Below the pieces are notes generated by a model. The model was given only the letters and a program-made list of their open reading frames with translations, was not told where the DNA came from and made no database searches. Shown in pieces: positions 1 through 8,271 of a DNA stretch of 64,000 bases (its first letter is position 1; every line of letters starts with the position of its first letter). The stretch covers positions 1,592,878-1,656,877 of the forward strand of contig JAAAFW010000015.1 of NCBI GenBank assembly GCA_019352875.1, read 5' to 3'. This stretch comes from Pedobacter cryoconitis (GTDB lineage Bacteria > Bacteroidota > Bacteroidia > Sphingobacteriales > Sphingobacteriaceae). The position numbers and the translations under genes were made by a program.

Positions 1-1
1 A

Positions 2-214
2 CGTTTTGTAGAGAAAAATGGATATGTACTTACTGCAGAAGAAATTAGTGAGACCAAAACATATACTCAGCAACTCTCCGATGCGCTTGCAGATGGAGAT
101 AAGGACCTGATCCTGAAAAAAGCCGATGAGCTCAATGAATTTACACGTCCTTTTGCAGAAAGGTTAATGGACATTGCGGTTTCCCAAGCTATGAAAGGTA
201 AATCCATAGACTAA
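2..214 (+). CDS. Hsp70 family chaperone, C-terminal end (HscA-like), partial
   Basis: The window opens inside this gene; about 70 codons and the TAA stop at 212-214 are visible. The visible part is a charged helical tail with spaced Glu/Lys and a final segment reading FAERLMDIAVSQAMKGKSID. That ending resembles the C-terminus of HscA, the Hsp70 chaperone that helps transfer Fe-S clusters from IscU, where the pattern is FA-x-R-x-MD followed by a short Ala/Gly-rich tail. The ATPase domain lies outside the window, so HscA rather than DnaK is an inference from the tail alone. The next gene starts 55 bases downstream on the same strand. Confidence 0.6.
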   Translation, partial: RFVEKNGYVLTAEEISETKTYTQQLSDALADGDKDLILKKADELNEFTRPFAERLMDIAVSQAMKGKSID

Positions 215-269
215 ACGACAAAGCAGAATTCTTAACCGATATTGGCAGGCCTGAAGTAGTTTTACGAAA

Positions 270-1130
270 ATGAAAAGCTTATTCATTTTCGCAGCACTGA
301 TCTTCAGCCTGCTATTTTTTTGCTCCTGGGGTTTTCATGCACACACCCGGATCAACTATCTCGCCGTACTCACCTTGCCTGAAGGCATGCTCCGCTTTTA
401 TAAAAGCAATGCAGCTTATTTATCGGCCCATGCTATAGATCCAGACAAAAGGAGGTATACAGATCCACACGAAGGTCCAAGACATTTTCTGGACACTGAA
501 AATTACCATAATTGCATTGATAGTATTCCCCGCCGGTGGGAACAGGCGCTGGAAAAATACGGCATGGAACATTTACAAAAAAACGGGATCCTTCCCTGGC
601 ATATACAAAGAAGTTATCTGCAACTGGTTGCCGCTTTTCGCGAACAGAACAAACGCCGTATCCTGCGGATTTCTGCCCATCTGGCACATTATATTTCCGA
701 TGCACATGTTCCTTTACATGCTACTCGAAATCATAACGGACAATACACCGGACAGGCAGGCATACATGCTTTATGGGAAAGCCTGCTTCCTGAGTTATTC
801 GATAAACAGTTTGATTTAATAACAGGCCCTGCGATTTATATCACTTCGCCCTTAACAGAAGCCTGGCGTATAACAGCGACAAGCTATCATTTAGCAGATA
901 GTGTACTGCTTATTGAAGCCAGGCTCAGCGGAGAATTTCGCGCCTACCGTAAATATAGCTATACAAAAAGAAAAGGCCTCCTGACCAGGAATTATTCTCC
1001 GGAATACGCAAAAGCATATAACCAGAGACTTAACGGGATGGTAGAAAGACAAATGCGTGATGCAGTGTCCATGACCGGGTCATTATGGTATTCAGCATGG
1101 GTTGACGCCGGCCAGCCCATGCTGAAATAA
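270..1130 (+). CDS. Zinc-dependent phospholipase C / S1-P1 nuclease-like secreted protein
   Basis: The 286-aa protein starts with a hydrophobic signal segment (residues 2-18) followed directly by SWGFHAH (19-25). The mature N-terminus of zinc phospholipase C and S1/P1 nucleases begins with a Trp whose backbone binds zinc, and the Trp here is suitably placed. Further candidate zinc ligands are in the stretch around residues 137-158 (HLAHYISDAHVPLH, then NHNG) and GIHALWE (164-170); this spacing of His, Asp and Glu is the family signature. It should act in the periplasm or outside the cell on phosphoesters. The Bacteroidota members are uncharacterised, so the substrate is unknown. It ends 5 bases before the convergent DedA gene, with no clear terminator between them. 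Confidence 0.8.
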   Translation: MKSLFIFAALIFSLLFFCSWGFHAHTRINYLAVLTLPEGMLRFYKSNAAYLSAHAIDPDKRRYTDPHEGPRHFLDTENYHNCIDSIPRRWEQALEKYGMEHLQKNGILPWHIQRSYLQLVAAFREQNKRRILRISAHLAHYISDAHVPLHATRNHNGQYTGQAGIHALWESLLPELFDKQFDLITGPAIYITSPLTEAWRITATSYHLADSVLLIEARLSGEFRAYRKYSYTKRKGLLTRNYSPEYAKAYNQRLNGMVERQMRDAVSMTGSLWYSAWVDAGQPMLK

Positions 1131-1135
1131 TTAAA

Positions 1136-1792
1136 TTAGTCTATAGTTTCTTTAGACTTGAACATTGACTTTATAGCCGCAAAGATCACAGGTGCAAAAG
1201 TTACAATAGCTATGAAAGCAATAACAAGAGAGAAATTATCCCGGATCAGCGGAATTTGTCCTAACAGGTATCCTGCAAATAATAAACTTGCGATCCAGGC
1301 TATACCACCAACAATGTTGTAGTAAGTAAATCTGCCGAAAGGCATTTTAGCCACGCCAGCTACAAATGGCGCAATAGTTCTGAAAATAGGCAGGAAACGA
1401 CTGAAGATAATTGCCTTACCCCCATGCTTTTCAAAAAATTCATGTGATTTGTTATAGTATTCCAGTTTCAGTATCCTGTTTTCCGGTTTAAATACCTTCA
1501 CGCCAAAGAAACTTCCCAGCCTGTAATTCAAGCTGTTTCCCAGAATACCAGCTGCAGTAAGCAGGAAAAACATAATCCAGATATCCAAGCCTGTGTTTCC
1601 TTTGGCAATAAGTGCTCCGACTGCGAAAAGCATAGAATCACCCGGTAAAAATGGAGTTACGACAAAACCGGTTTCTGCAAAAATTATTATAAACAAGATC
1701 AGGTAAGTCCAAGTCTGGTAGTTACTGACCAGTTTTACCAATTCCACATCTGTATGCAGAATAAATTGTATAAGCTGATTGATGATATCCAT
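1136..1792 (-). CDS. DedA family (VTT/SNARE-associated domain) membrane protein
   Basis: This is a 218-aa inner-membrane protein with about five hydrophobic segments. Residues 40-60 carry the DedA signature E-x-G-x4-P-x-LPGDS (AETGFVVTPFLPGDS). A second conserved block near residues 130-150 has F-x-R-x-L-P-x-x-R (FSRFLPIFRTIAPFVAG), the amphipathic re-entrant region. DedA proteins are now linked to flipping undecaprenyl phosphate or phosphatidylethanolamine across the membrane; which applies here cannot be told. The length matches the family. It lies downstream of dnaN on the same strand, but a strong hairpin separates them. Confidence 0.9.
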   Translation of the reverse strand: MDIINQLIQFILHTDVELVKLVSNYQTWTYLILFIIIFAETGFVVTPFLPGDSMLFAVGALIAKGNTGLDIWIMFFLLTAAGILGNSLNYRLGSFFGVKVFKPENRILKLEYYNKSHEFFEKHGGKAIIFSRFLPIFRTIAPFVAGVAKMPFGRFTYYNIVGGIAWIASLLFAGYLLGQIPLIRDNFSLVIAFIAIVTFAPVIFAAIKSMFKSKETID

Positions 1793-1803
1793 AGGTCTGG
1801 TAT

Positions 1804-1849
1804 TAAAACGTCAAATGCAGCATAAAATTCCAGCGCATTTGACGTTTTA
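1804..1849 (-). terminator. Hairpin terminator after dnaN
   Basis: A perfect 15-bp inverted repeat (1804-1818 and 1835-1849) with a 16-nt loop lies 22 bases after the dnaN stop, read leftward. The arm ends in TTTTAAT on the transcript side, a modest T-run. It probably ends dnaN transcription and insulates the DedA gene. Confidence 0.65.
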
Positions 1850-1870
1850 GAAAAAAATCGTGAAAAAATT

Positions 1871-2995
1871 TTAGTTATAACTGTTTAGCATAACCGGCAT
1901 AACCAGCATCAGCACATCCTCATTTTCATCGTTAGTCTGAGGAATCAGCAAGCCTGCACGATTTGGTGTAGATAATTCAAGCGTAACTTCCTCACCAGAT
2001 AAGTTACTTAACATTTCGATCAGGAAACGTGCATTAAAACCAATTTCGAGATCTTCACCTTCATATTGGCAACTCAGACGTTCATGAGCCTCATTTGCAA
2101 AGTCCAGATCTTCAGAAGAGATATTTAACTCACTCCCATTGATTTTTAACCTAACCTGATGTGTAGTTTTATTAGCAAAAATCACTACACGACGCAGTGT
2201 ATTTAAGAACAAAGCACGGTCAATAATCAGTTTATTAGGGTTATTCGCAGGAATTACGGCTTCGTAATCCGGGTAACGCTCATCAATCAGACGGCATACC
2301 AGGTTAATATTTTCAAATTTAAAAAATGCACTTGTTGCATTATAATCCACTGATACATTGATATCAGTTGAAGGAAGTGCTGCTTTTAATAGGGTTAATG
2401 CTTTTTTCGGAAGGATAAAGGATGCTGTTTTTTCAGCTTTACTATCCATTCTTCTATATCTGACCAGTTTATGTGCATCTGTTGCAACAAAAGTGATAAA
2501 CTGATCCGATAACTGGCAGAATACACCTGTCATCGCAGGACGCAGCTCGTCGTTACTTACTGCAAAAATAGTTTTGGTAATCGCTTCTGTCAATACAGCC
2601 GCAGGCAGGTTCACTGAAGATGCATTTTCAACTACAGGTATTTTTGGAAAGTCATCTCCGTTTTCACCGCTCAGTTTATATTTTCCATCGCCGGCGCTGA
2701 TCTCAATGGAGAAAGTCGAATCGTCGATATTGAATGAAATCGGCTGGTCCGGAAGCGTTTTTAAAGTATCCAGCAGAATTCTTGCAGGAACGGCTACTTT
2801 ACCGCCTTCTTTGGATTCAACCGGTAATGACGTGGTCATACTGGTTTGCAGGTCAGTTGCCGAAATCGTTAAACTACCCTCTTTGATCTCAAAAAGGAAA
2901 TTTTCCAGTATCGGTAAAACAGTGCTGCTGCTTGAGGCACCATTAACCGTTTGTAAATGTTTTAAAAGCGTTGATGTGGATACAATAAATCTCAT
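1871..2995 (-). CDS. dnaN: DNA polymerase III subunit beta (sliding clamp)
   Basis: The 374-aa protein is full length for DnaN and has the three tandem clamp domains of about 120 residues each. It begins MRFIVSTSTLLKHLQTV and ends VLMLVMPVMLNSYN; the C-terminal V-x-P-(V/M)-x-L segment (MPVML) is a clamp hallmark. It forms the dimeric ring that tethers DNA polymerase III to DNA. It is monocistronic here: no dnaA or recF is beside it. An exact Bacteroidota -7 element (TATTTTTG) lies just upstream on its strand at 3017-3024. Confidence 0.97.
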   Translation of the reverse strand: MRFIVSTSTLLKHLQTVNGASSSSTVLPILENFLFEIKEGSLTISATDLQTSMTTSLPVESKEGGKVAVPARILLDTLKTLPDQPISFNIDDSTFSIEISAGDGKYKLSGENGDDFPKIPVVENASSVNLPAAVLTEAITKTIFAVSNDELRPAMTGVFCQLSDQFITFVATDAHKLVRYRRMDSKAEKTASFILPKKALTLLKAALPSTDINVSVDYNATSAFFKFENINLVCRLIDERYPDYEAVIPANNPNKLIIDRALFLNTLRRVVIFANKTTHQVRLKINGSELNISSEDLDFANEAHERLSCQYEGEDLEIGFNARFLIEMLSNLSGEEVTLELSTPNRAGLLIPQTNDENEDVLMLVMPVMLNSYN

Positions 2996-3016
2996 AATAT
3001 GATCTTGTCAAGTTCT

Positions 3017-3024
3017 CAAAAATA
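3017..3024 (-). promoter_or_regulatory. Probable -7 promoter element of dnaN
   Basis: Read on the minus strand the sequence is TATTTTTG, an exact TAnnTTTG match, 21 bases before the dnaN start. No TTTG -33 element sits at the expected 19-21 nt spacing, so only the -7 half is supported. Confidence 0.4.
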
Positions 3025-3162
3025 TAAAAATTACCTCGCATACTTATACTCGCTGTAATAATGTTGAAAAATCACCATCATTCTAAGCTGATTTTTCGGA
3101 AAACAAATCAATATTATGATTTATTTGTTTCCTTATTTTAGTTCTTCATACAAAATCGACCT

Positions 3163-3780
3163 ATGGAAAAATACGATCCCAGAATAGATAAATATATAGA
3201 TGATGCAGCAGAATTTGCGAAACCTATTCTGAATCATCTCAGAACCTTGGTTCACCAGGCTTGTCCGGAAATGAAAGAAACTATGAAGTGGAGTTTTCCT
3301 CATTTTGAATATAAAGGAACTGTCTGCAGTATGGCGGCTTTTAAACATCACTGTGCTTTTGGTTTCTGGAAAGCGTCACTCCTGCCCCCCGCGACAAAAG
3401 AGTTAAGAAGCAGCGCATCGGCAAACGCAATGGGTCAACTAGGCAAGATATGTTCGCTGAACGACCTCCCTGCAGATGACCTGTTGATATCCAGTATTAA
3501 GTTTGCCGTGAAACTCAATGAAGAAGGGATAAAAGTCAAAAAGAAACCCGCAGCTCCCAAGACAGAACTGGTTATTCCTGAAGATTTTGCGAATCTTCTT
3601 AGTTCGGCATCAGCAGCAAAAAACCATTTTGACAACTTCAGTTATTCTCAAAAGAAAGAATACCTGCAGTGGATTACAGAAGCTAAAACAACAGCAACGC
3701 GTGAAAAAAGGATGCATACTGCTATAGAATTGCTATCGGATGGAAAGATCAGGAACTGGAAATACCTCGAAAAACAATAG
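3163..3780 (+). CDS. DUF1801 / YdeI-type protein
   Basis: The 205-aa soluble protein has two parts. Residues about 10-120 look like DUF1801: a PxxxxLRxxVxxACPExxExxxWxxPxF pattern is visible as LNHLRTLVHQACPEMKETMKW, continued by FPHFEYKG and a following FKHHCAFGFWKA. Residues about 135-200 carry the YdeI/OmpD-associated pattern (FANLLSSASAAKNHFDNFSYSQKKEYLQWI, then EAKTTATREKRMHTAIELL), often annotated as bacteriocin protection. The molecular function of the family is not established. No operon partner is evident. Confidence 0.75.
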   Translation: MEKYDPRIDKYIDDAAEFAKPILNHLRTLVHQACPEMKETMKWSFPHFEYKGTVCSMAAFKHHCAFGFWKASLLPPATKELRSSASANAMGQLGKICSLNDLPADDLLISSIKFAVKLNEEGIKVKKKPAAPKTELVIPEDFANLLSSASAAKNHFDNFSYSQKKEYLQWITEAKTTATREKRMHTAIELLSDGKIRNWKYLEKQ

Positions 3781-3843
3781 GCGCGGTGATGATTTAATAT
3801 TGTCTTAACTTAAGGCATACAGCACGTTGATTAGTTTAGCGCT

Positions 3844-4827
3844 GTGAAAAAACTAATGACACTAACAGCAGCAGTTTGTTTGACAGGCGCTGCATTCGGA
3901 CAACAAAAACTAGATGTTCAGGGCCACCGTGGCGGCATGGGCCTAATGCCGGAAAATACTATTGCGGCAATGTTAAACGGTGTAAAGCTGGGTGTTAAAA
4001 CTCTGGAGCTGGATGTCGTTATATCCCGTGACGGGAAAGTGGTAGTATCCCATGACCCTTACATGTCAGCTGACTTTATGCTGAAACCTGACGGTTCTGA
4101 AATCACAAAAAAGGAACAAACGGGCATGGCACTTTTTCAGATGACCTACGATAGTATAAGTCATTTTGAAGCGGGGCTTAAACCTCATCCGCTTTTTCCG
4201 CAACAGGTGAGAATGAAAACACATAAACCACTGCTTTCTGAGTTGATTGACAGCGTGGAAACTTATGTGAAAAAGAATAAGCTGAAACCTGTCTACTATA
4301 ATATCGAGACCAAAATTTCCCCTGCCGGAGATGGCATATATAATCCTTCACCAGAAGTGTTCGTGAATACTTTAATGGATGTACTAAATATAAAGAACAT
4401 TAGTAACCGCATCACAATCCAATCCTTTGATGTAAGGACTTTACAGATCCTGCATAAAACCCAGCCTAAGCTGAAACTCTCTTTACTGGCTTTCGGAAAA
4501 ATGGATCTGTCTACTGAACTAAAAAAAGCAGGGATGGACAAAGAAGGTGAAGAAAAAGTAAAGCAGGCTATTCTTGCTTATGGTAAAGGCGGTATTGATG
4601 AAGATCTTAAGAAACTAGGTTTTACCCCTGATATTTACAGCCCGCATTTCTCTTCTGTAGATGCAGAAATGGTTAAAAAAGCACATGAAAAGAAAATGTT
4701 GATTTTACCATGGACAGTAGATGAGGAAAAAGACATGATCGCATTAGGAAAACTGGGTGTAGACGGAATCATTTCGAATTATCCAGACAGGCTTATCCAG
4801 TTATTTGGCCGTTATCAAACAAAATAG
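3844..4827 (+). CDS. Glycerophosphodiester phosphodiesterase, secreted
   Basis: The 327-aa protein starts at GTG 3844; the reading Val-Lys-Lys-Leu opens a convincing signal peptide ending near AFG|QQ at residue 19-20. The GDPD fold is marked by HRGG (28-31), PENT (36-39), the metal ligands ELD (56-58) and the catalytic SHDP (69-72). The C-terminus has the expected PWTVD and GVDGIISNYPD blocks. It should hydrolyse glycerophosphodiesters to glycerol-3-phosphate and an alcohol in the periplasm, salvaging lipid head groups or phosphate. It ends in a strong hairpin shared with the convergent beta-barrel gene. Confidence 0.92.
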   Translation: MKKLMTLTAAVCLTGAAFGQQKLDVQGHRGGMGLMPENTIAAMLNGVKLGVKTLELDVVISRDGKVVVSHDPYMSADFMLKPDGSEITKKEQTGMALFQMTYDSISHFEAGLKPHPLFPQQVRMKTHKPLLSELIDSVETYVKKNKLKPVYYNIETKISPAGDGIYNPSPEVFVNTLMDVLNIKNISNRITIQSFDVRTLQILHKTQPKLKLSLLAFGKMDLSTELKKAGMDKEGEEKVKQAILAYGKGGIDEDLKKLGFTPDIYSPHFSSVDAEMVKKAHEKKMLILPWTVDEEKDMIALGKLGVDGIISNYPDRLIQLFGRYQTK

Positions 4828-4842
4828 GTCATATCATAAATG

Positions 4843-4892
4843 TCAATTCATAAAAAAAGGGCATCTTCTGATGCCCTTTTTTTATGAATTGA
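4843..4892. terminator. Bidirectional terminator with 23-bp perfect stem
   Basis: Arms 4843-4865 and 4870-4892 are perfectly complementary, separated by a TTCT loop; the core is GGGCATC/GATGCCC flanked by A7/T7 runs, so it can work in both directions. It lies between two convergent genes whose stops are at 4827 and 4898. Confidence 0.9.
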
Positions 4893-4897
4893 TATAC

Positions 4898-5452
4898 TTA
4901 TAAACCAAAGTTATAAGCTAGTCTTATACCGACAAAGTTTTTGACATGGATCTGGTCTCCCAATTTATAATCTCCGCTAGACCATCCTTCATATCTTGCG
5001 CCCAAATCGATTGAACCTTTATCAGATACCGGGAATTCAACACCAATACCCGGAGTATATACGAATGAAGTCCTGGCACCGTCACTTGTACCGAATGCCG
5101 CACCCAGTTCACCACCTGCATAAAAGTTTTCGGCTAGAAAATAACGCAGACCTACCTTAACAGGGATAGCAGCGTAGTCACGAATTTTTAAACCGGCACC
5201 CACATCCTTACCTGTAAAGTTCAGATATCCGGCGCTTGCCGTAAAATTCAGCTGATCTGCGATCGGTTGCTGATATTGAAGCGATCCGCCGAATCCTAAT
5301 TTATATGCATCATTGGTGCTACCTGTAGGCAAAGCAAAATCAGCCCCAATACTTAGTTTAGCTCCTGACATAGCCGGGTCCCGTACCTGAGCAGATGCGG
5401 TTGACCAAGCGAACATTCCTGCAAGAGCGGTGAGTAAAAAGATCTTTTTCAT
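4898..5452 (-). CDS. Outer-membrane beta-barrel protein (porin-family)
   Basis: The 184-aa protein has a signal peptide (MKKIFLLTALAGMFAWSTASA|Q) and then alternating amphipathic strands rich in Gly, Tyr and Phe, for example QYQQPIADQLNFTASAGYLNF. It ends with the LAYNFGL strand, whose aromatic residue near the terminus fits outer-membrane assembly. This is the usual small 8-strand barrel type of Bacteroidota. Function is unknown. It stands alone, convergent with the GDPD gene. Confidence 0.85.
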   Translation of the reverse strand: MKKIFLLTALAGMFAWSTASAQVRDPAMSGAKLSIGADFALPTGSTNDAYKLGFGGSLQYQQPIADQLNFTASAGYLNFTGKDVGAGLKIRDYAAIPVKVGLRYFLAENFYAGGELGAAFGTSDGARTSFVYTPGIGVEFPVSDKGSIDLGARYEGWSSGDYKLGDQIHVKNFVGIRLAYNFGL

Positions 5453-5672
5453 AATATGTGTATTTAAGTTTAGCAGCGCATTTACGCTGGCATAGCTAAA
5501 TCAAAAAGCCGGCCAATTCAGGAATACACCACATAAACAACTAATAACCAGATACTTAATTTACTGAATATATCACATAAAGAGTCAGTTTTATGTTGGT
5601 TTTTCAATGCAGTTCATTCATAGTCAGCGACAAATTGGTATTTATTCATATTTTAAATTACCCTTCAAATTC

Positions 5673-5680
5673 TATATTTG
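5673..5680 (+). promoter_or_regulatory. Probable -7 promoter element of the glycyl-tRNA synthetase gene
   Basis: TATATTTG is an exact TAnnTTTG match ending 7 bases before the ATG at 5688. Transcription would start within a few bases of the start codon, giving an almost leaderless mRNA. A canonical TTTG -33 element is not seen (ATTT/TTTT at the expected place). Confidence 0.5.
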
Positions 5681-5687
5681 CAGTATT

Positions 5688-7175
5688 ATGGCCAAAACGA
5701 ATAACGACGAACAATTTAAAAATGTGATCTCTCATGCCAAGGAATATGGTTTCGTATTTCAAAGCAGCGAAATTTATGATGGATTAAGTGCCGTATATGA
5801 CTACGGCCAGTTAGGTGCTGAACTGAAAAATAACATTAAAACCTATTGGTGGAAATCAATGGTTCAGCTACATGAAAATATTGTTGGAATTGATTCCGCA
5901 ATCTTTATGCATCCTAAAGTATGGAAAGCAAGTGGTCACGTAGACGGCTTTAGCGATCCTATGATCGACAATAAAGATTCGAAAAAACGTTATCGCGCAG
6001 ACCAGCTACTGGAAGATAAAATTGCCCGTTATGAAAAAGACGGCAAAACAGATAAGGCTGCACAACTGCAGACCGATATGGATCAGGCTTTAAAAGATGA
6101 GAATCTGCCACAGCTTAAGGTCCTGATTGAGCAGCATGAAATCGCCTGCCCTGTCAGTGGTACAAAAAACTGGACAGATGTCCGCCAGTTTAACCTGATG
6201 TTCAGCACCCAGTTCGGTGCAATGGCAGAAGGTGCTGAAGAAGTTTATCTACGTCCGGAAACAGCACAGGGGATCTTTGTTAACTTCCTGAACGTTCAGA
6301 AATCCGGCAGGATGAAAATTCCTTTTGGAATTGCCCAAATAGGAAAAGCTTTCCGTAATGAAGTTATTGCCAGACAGTTCATTATGCGTATGCGTGAGTT
6401 CGAACAAATGGAAATGCAATTCTTTGTTCGTCCGGGAGAAGAAATGAAATGGTATGCTTACTGGAAAGAAGCACGTTTAAAATGGCATACAGCATTGGGT
6501 ACAGACCCTGCAAAATATAAATACCACGATCATGCAAAACTTGCACATTATGCAAATGCTGCAGTTGATATAGAATTTGAGTTCCCTTTTGGCTTTAAGG
6601 AAGTCGAAGGTATTCACAGCCGTACCGATTTTGACTTAAGCCAGCACCAGGAGTTCTCAGGTAAGAAAATGCAATATTTTGACAATGACCTGAATGAAGA
6701 AGGAAAGCCATATGGAAACTATATTCCTTACGTCATCGAAACTTCAATCGGTCTGGACAGAATGTTCCTGCTAACTATGATCGGTGCCTTCGAAGAGCAG
6801 GATCTTTCTGAAGGTGAGAAAAAGGATAGCCGTATTGTATTACACCTGCACCCTTGCCTGGCTCCGATTAAAGTCGCCATTCTGCCTTTAACTAAAAAAG
6901 ATGGTTTGCCGGAAAAAGCAAAAGAAATCATGGATCTGCTTAAATTCGATCATAGCGTCGTTTATGAAGAAAAAGATTCTATTGGTAAACGTTACCGCAG
7001 ACAGGATGCCATTGGTACTCCATTCTGCCTGACTATCGATCATCAGACACTGGAAGATCAGACTGTAACCATTCGTCACCGTGACAGCATGGAACAGCAA
7101 CGTATAGAAATCAAAGATCTGGAAGAACTGATCTCAAGCAAAGTAAGCTGGAAAAACTTACTGAGAAAATTATAA
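5688..7175 (+). CDS. glyS: Glycine--tRNA ligase (dimeric, eukaryotic/archaeal-type)
   Basis: The class II synthetase charges tRNA-Gly with glycine. I start it at ATG 5688 (495 aa) rather than at 5607: the extra 27 residues are not synthetase-like and the exact -7 element at 5673-5680 lies inside that extension. Class II motif 2 is visible around FGIAQIGKAFRNE, preceded by YLRPETAQGIFVNF, and motif 3 around YVIETSIGLDRMFL. This is the single-chain alpha2 type, not the alpha2-beta2 GlyQ/GlyS type. The C-terminal about 100 residues are the anticodon-binding domain. A terminator follows at 7189. Confidence 0.96.
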   Translation: MAKTNNDEQFKNVISHAKEYGFVFQSSEIYDGLSAVYDYGQLGAELKNNIKTYWWKSMVQLHENIVGIDSAIFMHPKVWKASGHVDGFSDPMIDNKDSKKRYRADQLLEDKIARYEKDGKTDKAAQLQTDMDQALKDENLPQLKVLIEQHEIACPVSGTKNWTDVRQFNLMFSTQFGAMAEGAEEVYLRPETAQGIFVNFLNVQKSGRMKIPFGIAQIGKAFRNEVIARQFIMRMREFEQMEMQFFVRPGEEMKWYAYWKEARLKWHTALGTDPAKYKYHDHAKLAHYANAAVDIEFEFPFGFKEVEGIHSRTDFDLSQHQEFSGKKMQYFDNDLNEEGKPYGNYIPYVIETSIGLDRMFLLTMIGAFEEQDLSEGEKKDSRIVLHLHPCLAPIKVAILPLTKKDGLPEKAKEIMDLLKFDHSVVYEEKDSIGKRYRRQDAIGTPFCLTIDHQTLEDQTVTIRHRDSMEQQRIEIKDLEELISSKVSWKNLLRKL

Positions 7176-7188
7176 AATAACAATAATT

Positions 7189-7220
7189 AGCCCGGTCCCT
7201 TAAACGACCGGGCTTTTTTG
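7189..7220 (+). terminator. Rho-independent terminator after glycyl-tRNA synthetase
   Basis: GCCCGGTC (7190-7197) pairs with GACCGGGC (7206-7213), followed by six T residues. It lies 14 bases after the glyS stop. Confidence 0.9.
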
Positions 7221-7308
7221 TGTCTTAACAAATTATAATCAAAAGGGTTTCATCGTAGTCAGACTTTAGATAACTCCTGTTTTTAGACGACTGTTCTGCC
7301 GGGTTGCA

Positions 7309-7406
7309 ATACCCTTGGGATACCGTTGCGATACCCTCTGGATACCCCTTGATATACCCTTTGGGTAAAGGAAGGGTATCCCAAGGGTAAAGGGAGGGTA
7401 TATCAA
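7309..7406. repeat. 11-bp periodic ATACCC / GGGTAT array with nested inverted repeats
   Basis: ATACC(C) starts at 7309, 7320, 7331, 7342 and 7354 (steps of 11, 11, 11, 12). The complement GGGTA(T/A) then starts at 7363, 7374, 7385 and 7396 (steps of exactly 11). The two halves form alternative hairpins: a perfect 15-bp pair (7310-7324 with 7375-7389) and a perfect 12-bp pair (7349-7360 with 7395-7406). With the glyS terminator, it fills most of the 308-base gap between glyS and the CAP-domain gene. No family assignment was possible without a search. Confidence 0.85.
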
Positions 7407-7483
7407 CTCCGAGGAATAGTAAATTGAAAGTAATGAAAAAATAAGCTAGAATAAGCGGAATACTCTTTGCTAACAAATGCAGG

Positions 7484-8200
7484 ATGAAAAACATATGCTA
7501 TACCCTATTCACCAGGTTGCTTCTTGTCCTGCTCATACAGACGGGATTGTCGAATACACTCTCTGCACAAAGCCGGTCTTCAGCTAATACCTGGACCGCA
7601 TCAGAACTTAAAAATGCAGATACTGCCAGAGATGTGCCTTACCTGAATGATGAAGAAAAAAAGCTGATATTTTATATGAATCTTGCACGCACCAATGGCG
7701 AGAAGTTTTTCAATACCTATTTTCAGGATTTCACCGATGCATTTAATCAGGAGATGCAACAATACCGGAATTACAATGACCTGCGGGTAAACCGGAAAGA
7801 CAAGTACTACCGCGGCCTAGAAAAAGACCTCAAAGATGTCAGAAATCTCCCATTGTTCGAACCAGATGAAACTTTAACCTGGGTTGCACAGCAACACGCA
7901 AAAGATCTTAAAAAGACAAATAAAGCCGGGCATAATTCTAGTGATGGCAGGTCAGTTAAAGACCGGATAAACCCTTATTACCCAAACAGGGCAATGGCTG
8001 AGAACCTGGCTTTCGGATTTTCAAAGGGGCTTGCTAATATCTGTATGCTTCTGCTGGACAAGAATGTAAACGATCTGGGCCACAGAAAAACGATTTTAAG
8101 TACAAAAAACAATTTAAAATATACAGGTGTAACTATCGGCACTCATCCGGGATACAGGTATTGCGCAGTGATGGATTTTATATCCGGGCCGGCAGATTAA
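7484..8200 (+). CDS. CAP-domain (SCP/PR-1-like) secreted protein
   Basis: The 238-aa protein has an N-terminal signal segment (about residues 1-28, ending TLSA|Q). The CAP core occupies about residues 115-235: LTWVAQQHAKDLKKTNKAGHNS, then ENLAFGF, then LGHRKTIL and a final Val/Thr-Gly-Thr-His strand. The His in GHNS, Glu in AENLA and His in LGHR correspond to the conserved CAP cavity residues. Bacterial CAP proteins are extracytoplasmic with mostly unknown activity. The 11-bp repeat array lies about 80 bases upstream and could be in its leader. Confidence 0.88.
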   Translation: MKNICYTLFTRLLLVLLIQTGLSNTLSAQSRSSANTWTASELKNADTARDVPYLNDEEKKLIFYMNLARTNGEKFFNTYFQDFTDAFNQEMQQYRNYNDLRVNRKDKYYRGLEKDLKDVRNLPLFEPDETLTWVAQQHAKDLKKTNKAGHNSSDGRSVKDRINPYYPNRAMAENLAFGFSKGLANICMLLLDKNVNDLGHRKTILSTKNNLKYTGVTIGTHPGYRYCAVMDFISGPAD

Positions 8201-8271
8201 ATAAAGCTGAATTTTCGGTAAGTGATTCTCATTCCCTAAATTGCCGCATTTTAAGCGTACCCACATTATAT

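Noticed and set aside
1..3000. oriC near dnaN
   Set aside because: dnaN stands alone without dnaA or recF, and I see no cluster of DnaA boxes around it.
5607..5687. 27-residue N-terminal extension of glycyl-tRNA synthetase
   Set aside because: It contains the likely promoter -7 element and is unlike the conserved synthetase N-terminus.
7309..7406. CRISPR array
   Set aside because: The repeat unit is only 11 bp, changes orientation midway, has no unique spacers of constant length and no cas genes are nearby.
7225..7494. Open frame of 89 codons on the minus strand across the 11-bp repeats
   Set aside because: It runs through repeat DNA, overlaps the glyS terminator region and the CAP gene start, and its Pro/Tyr/Gly-rich product follows from the repeats rather than from a protein family.
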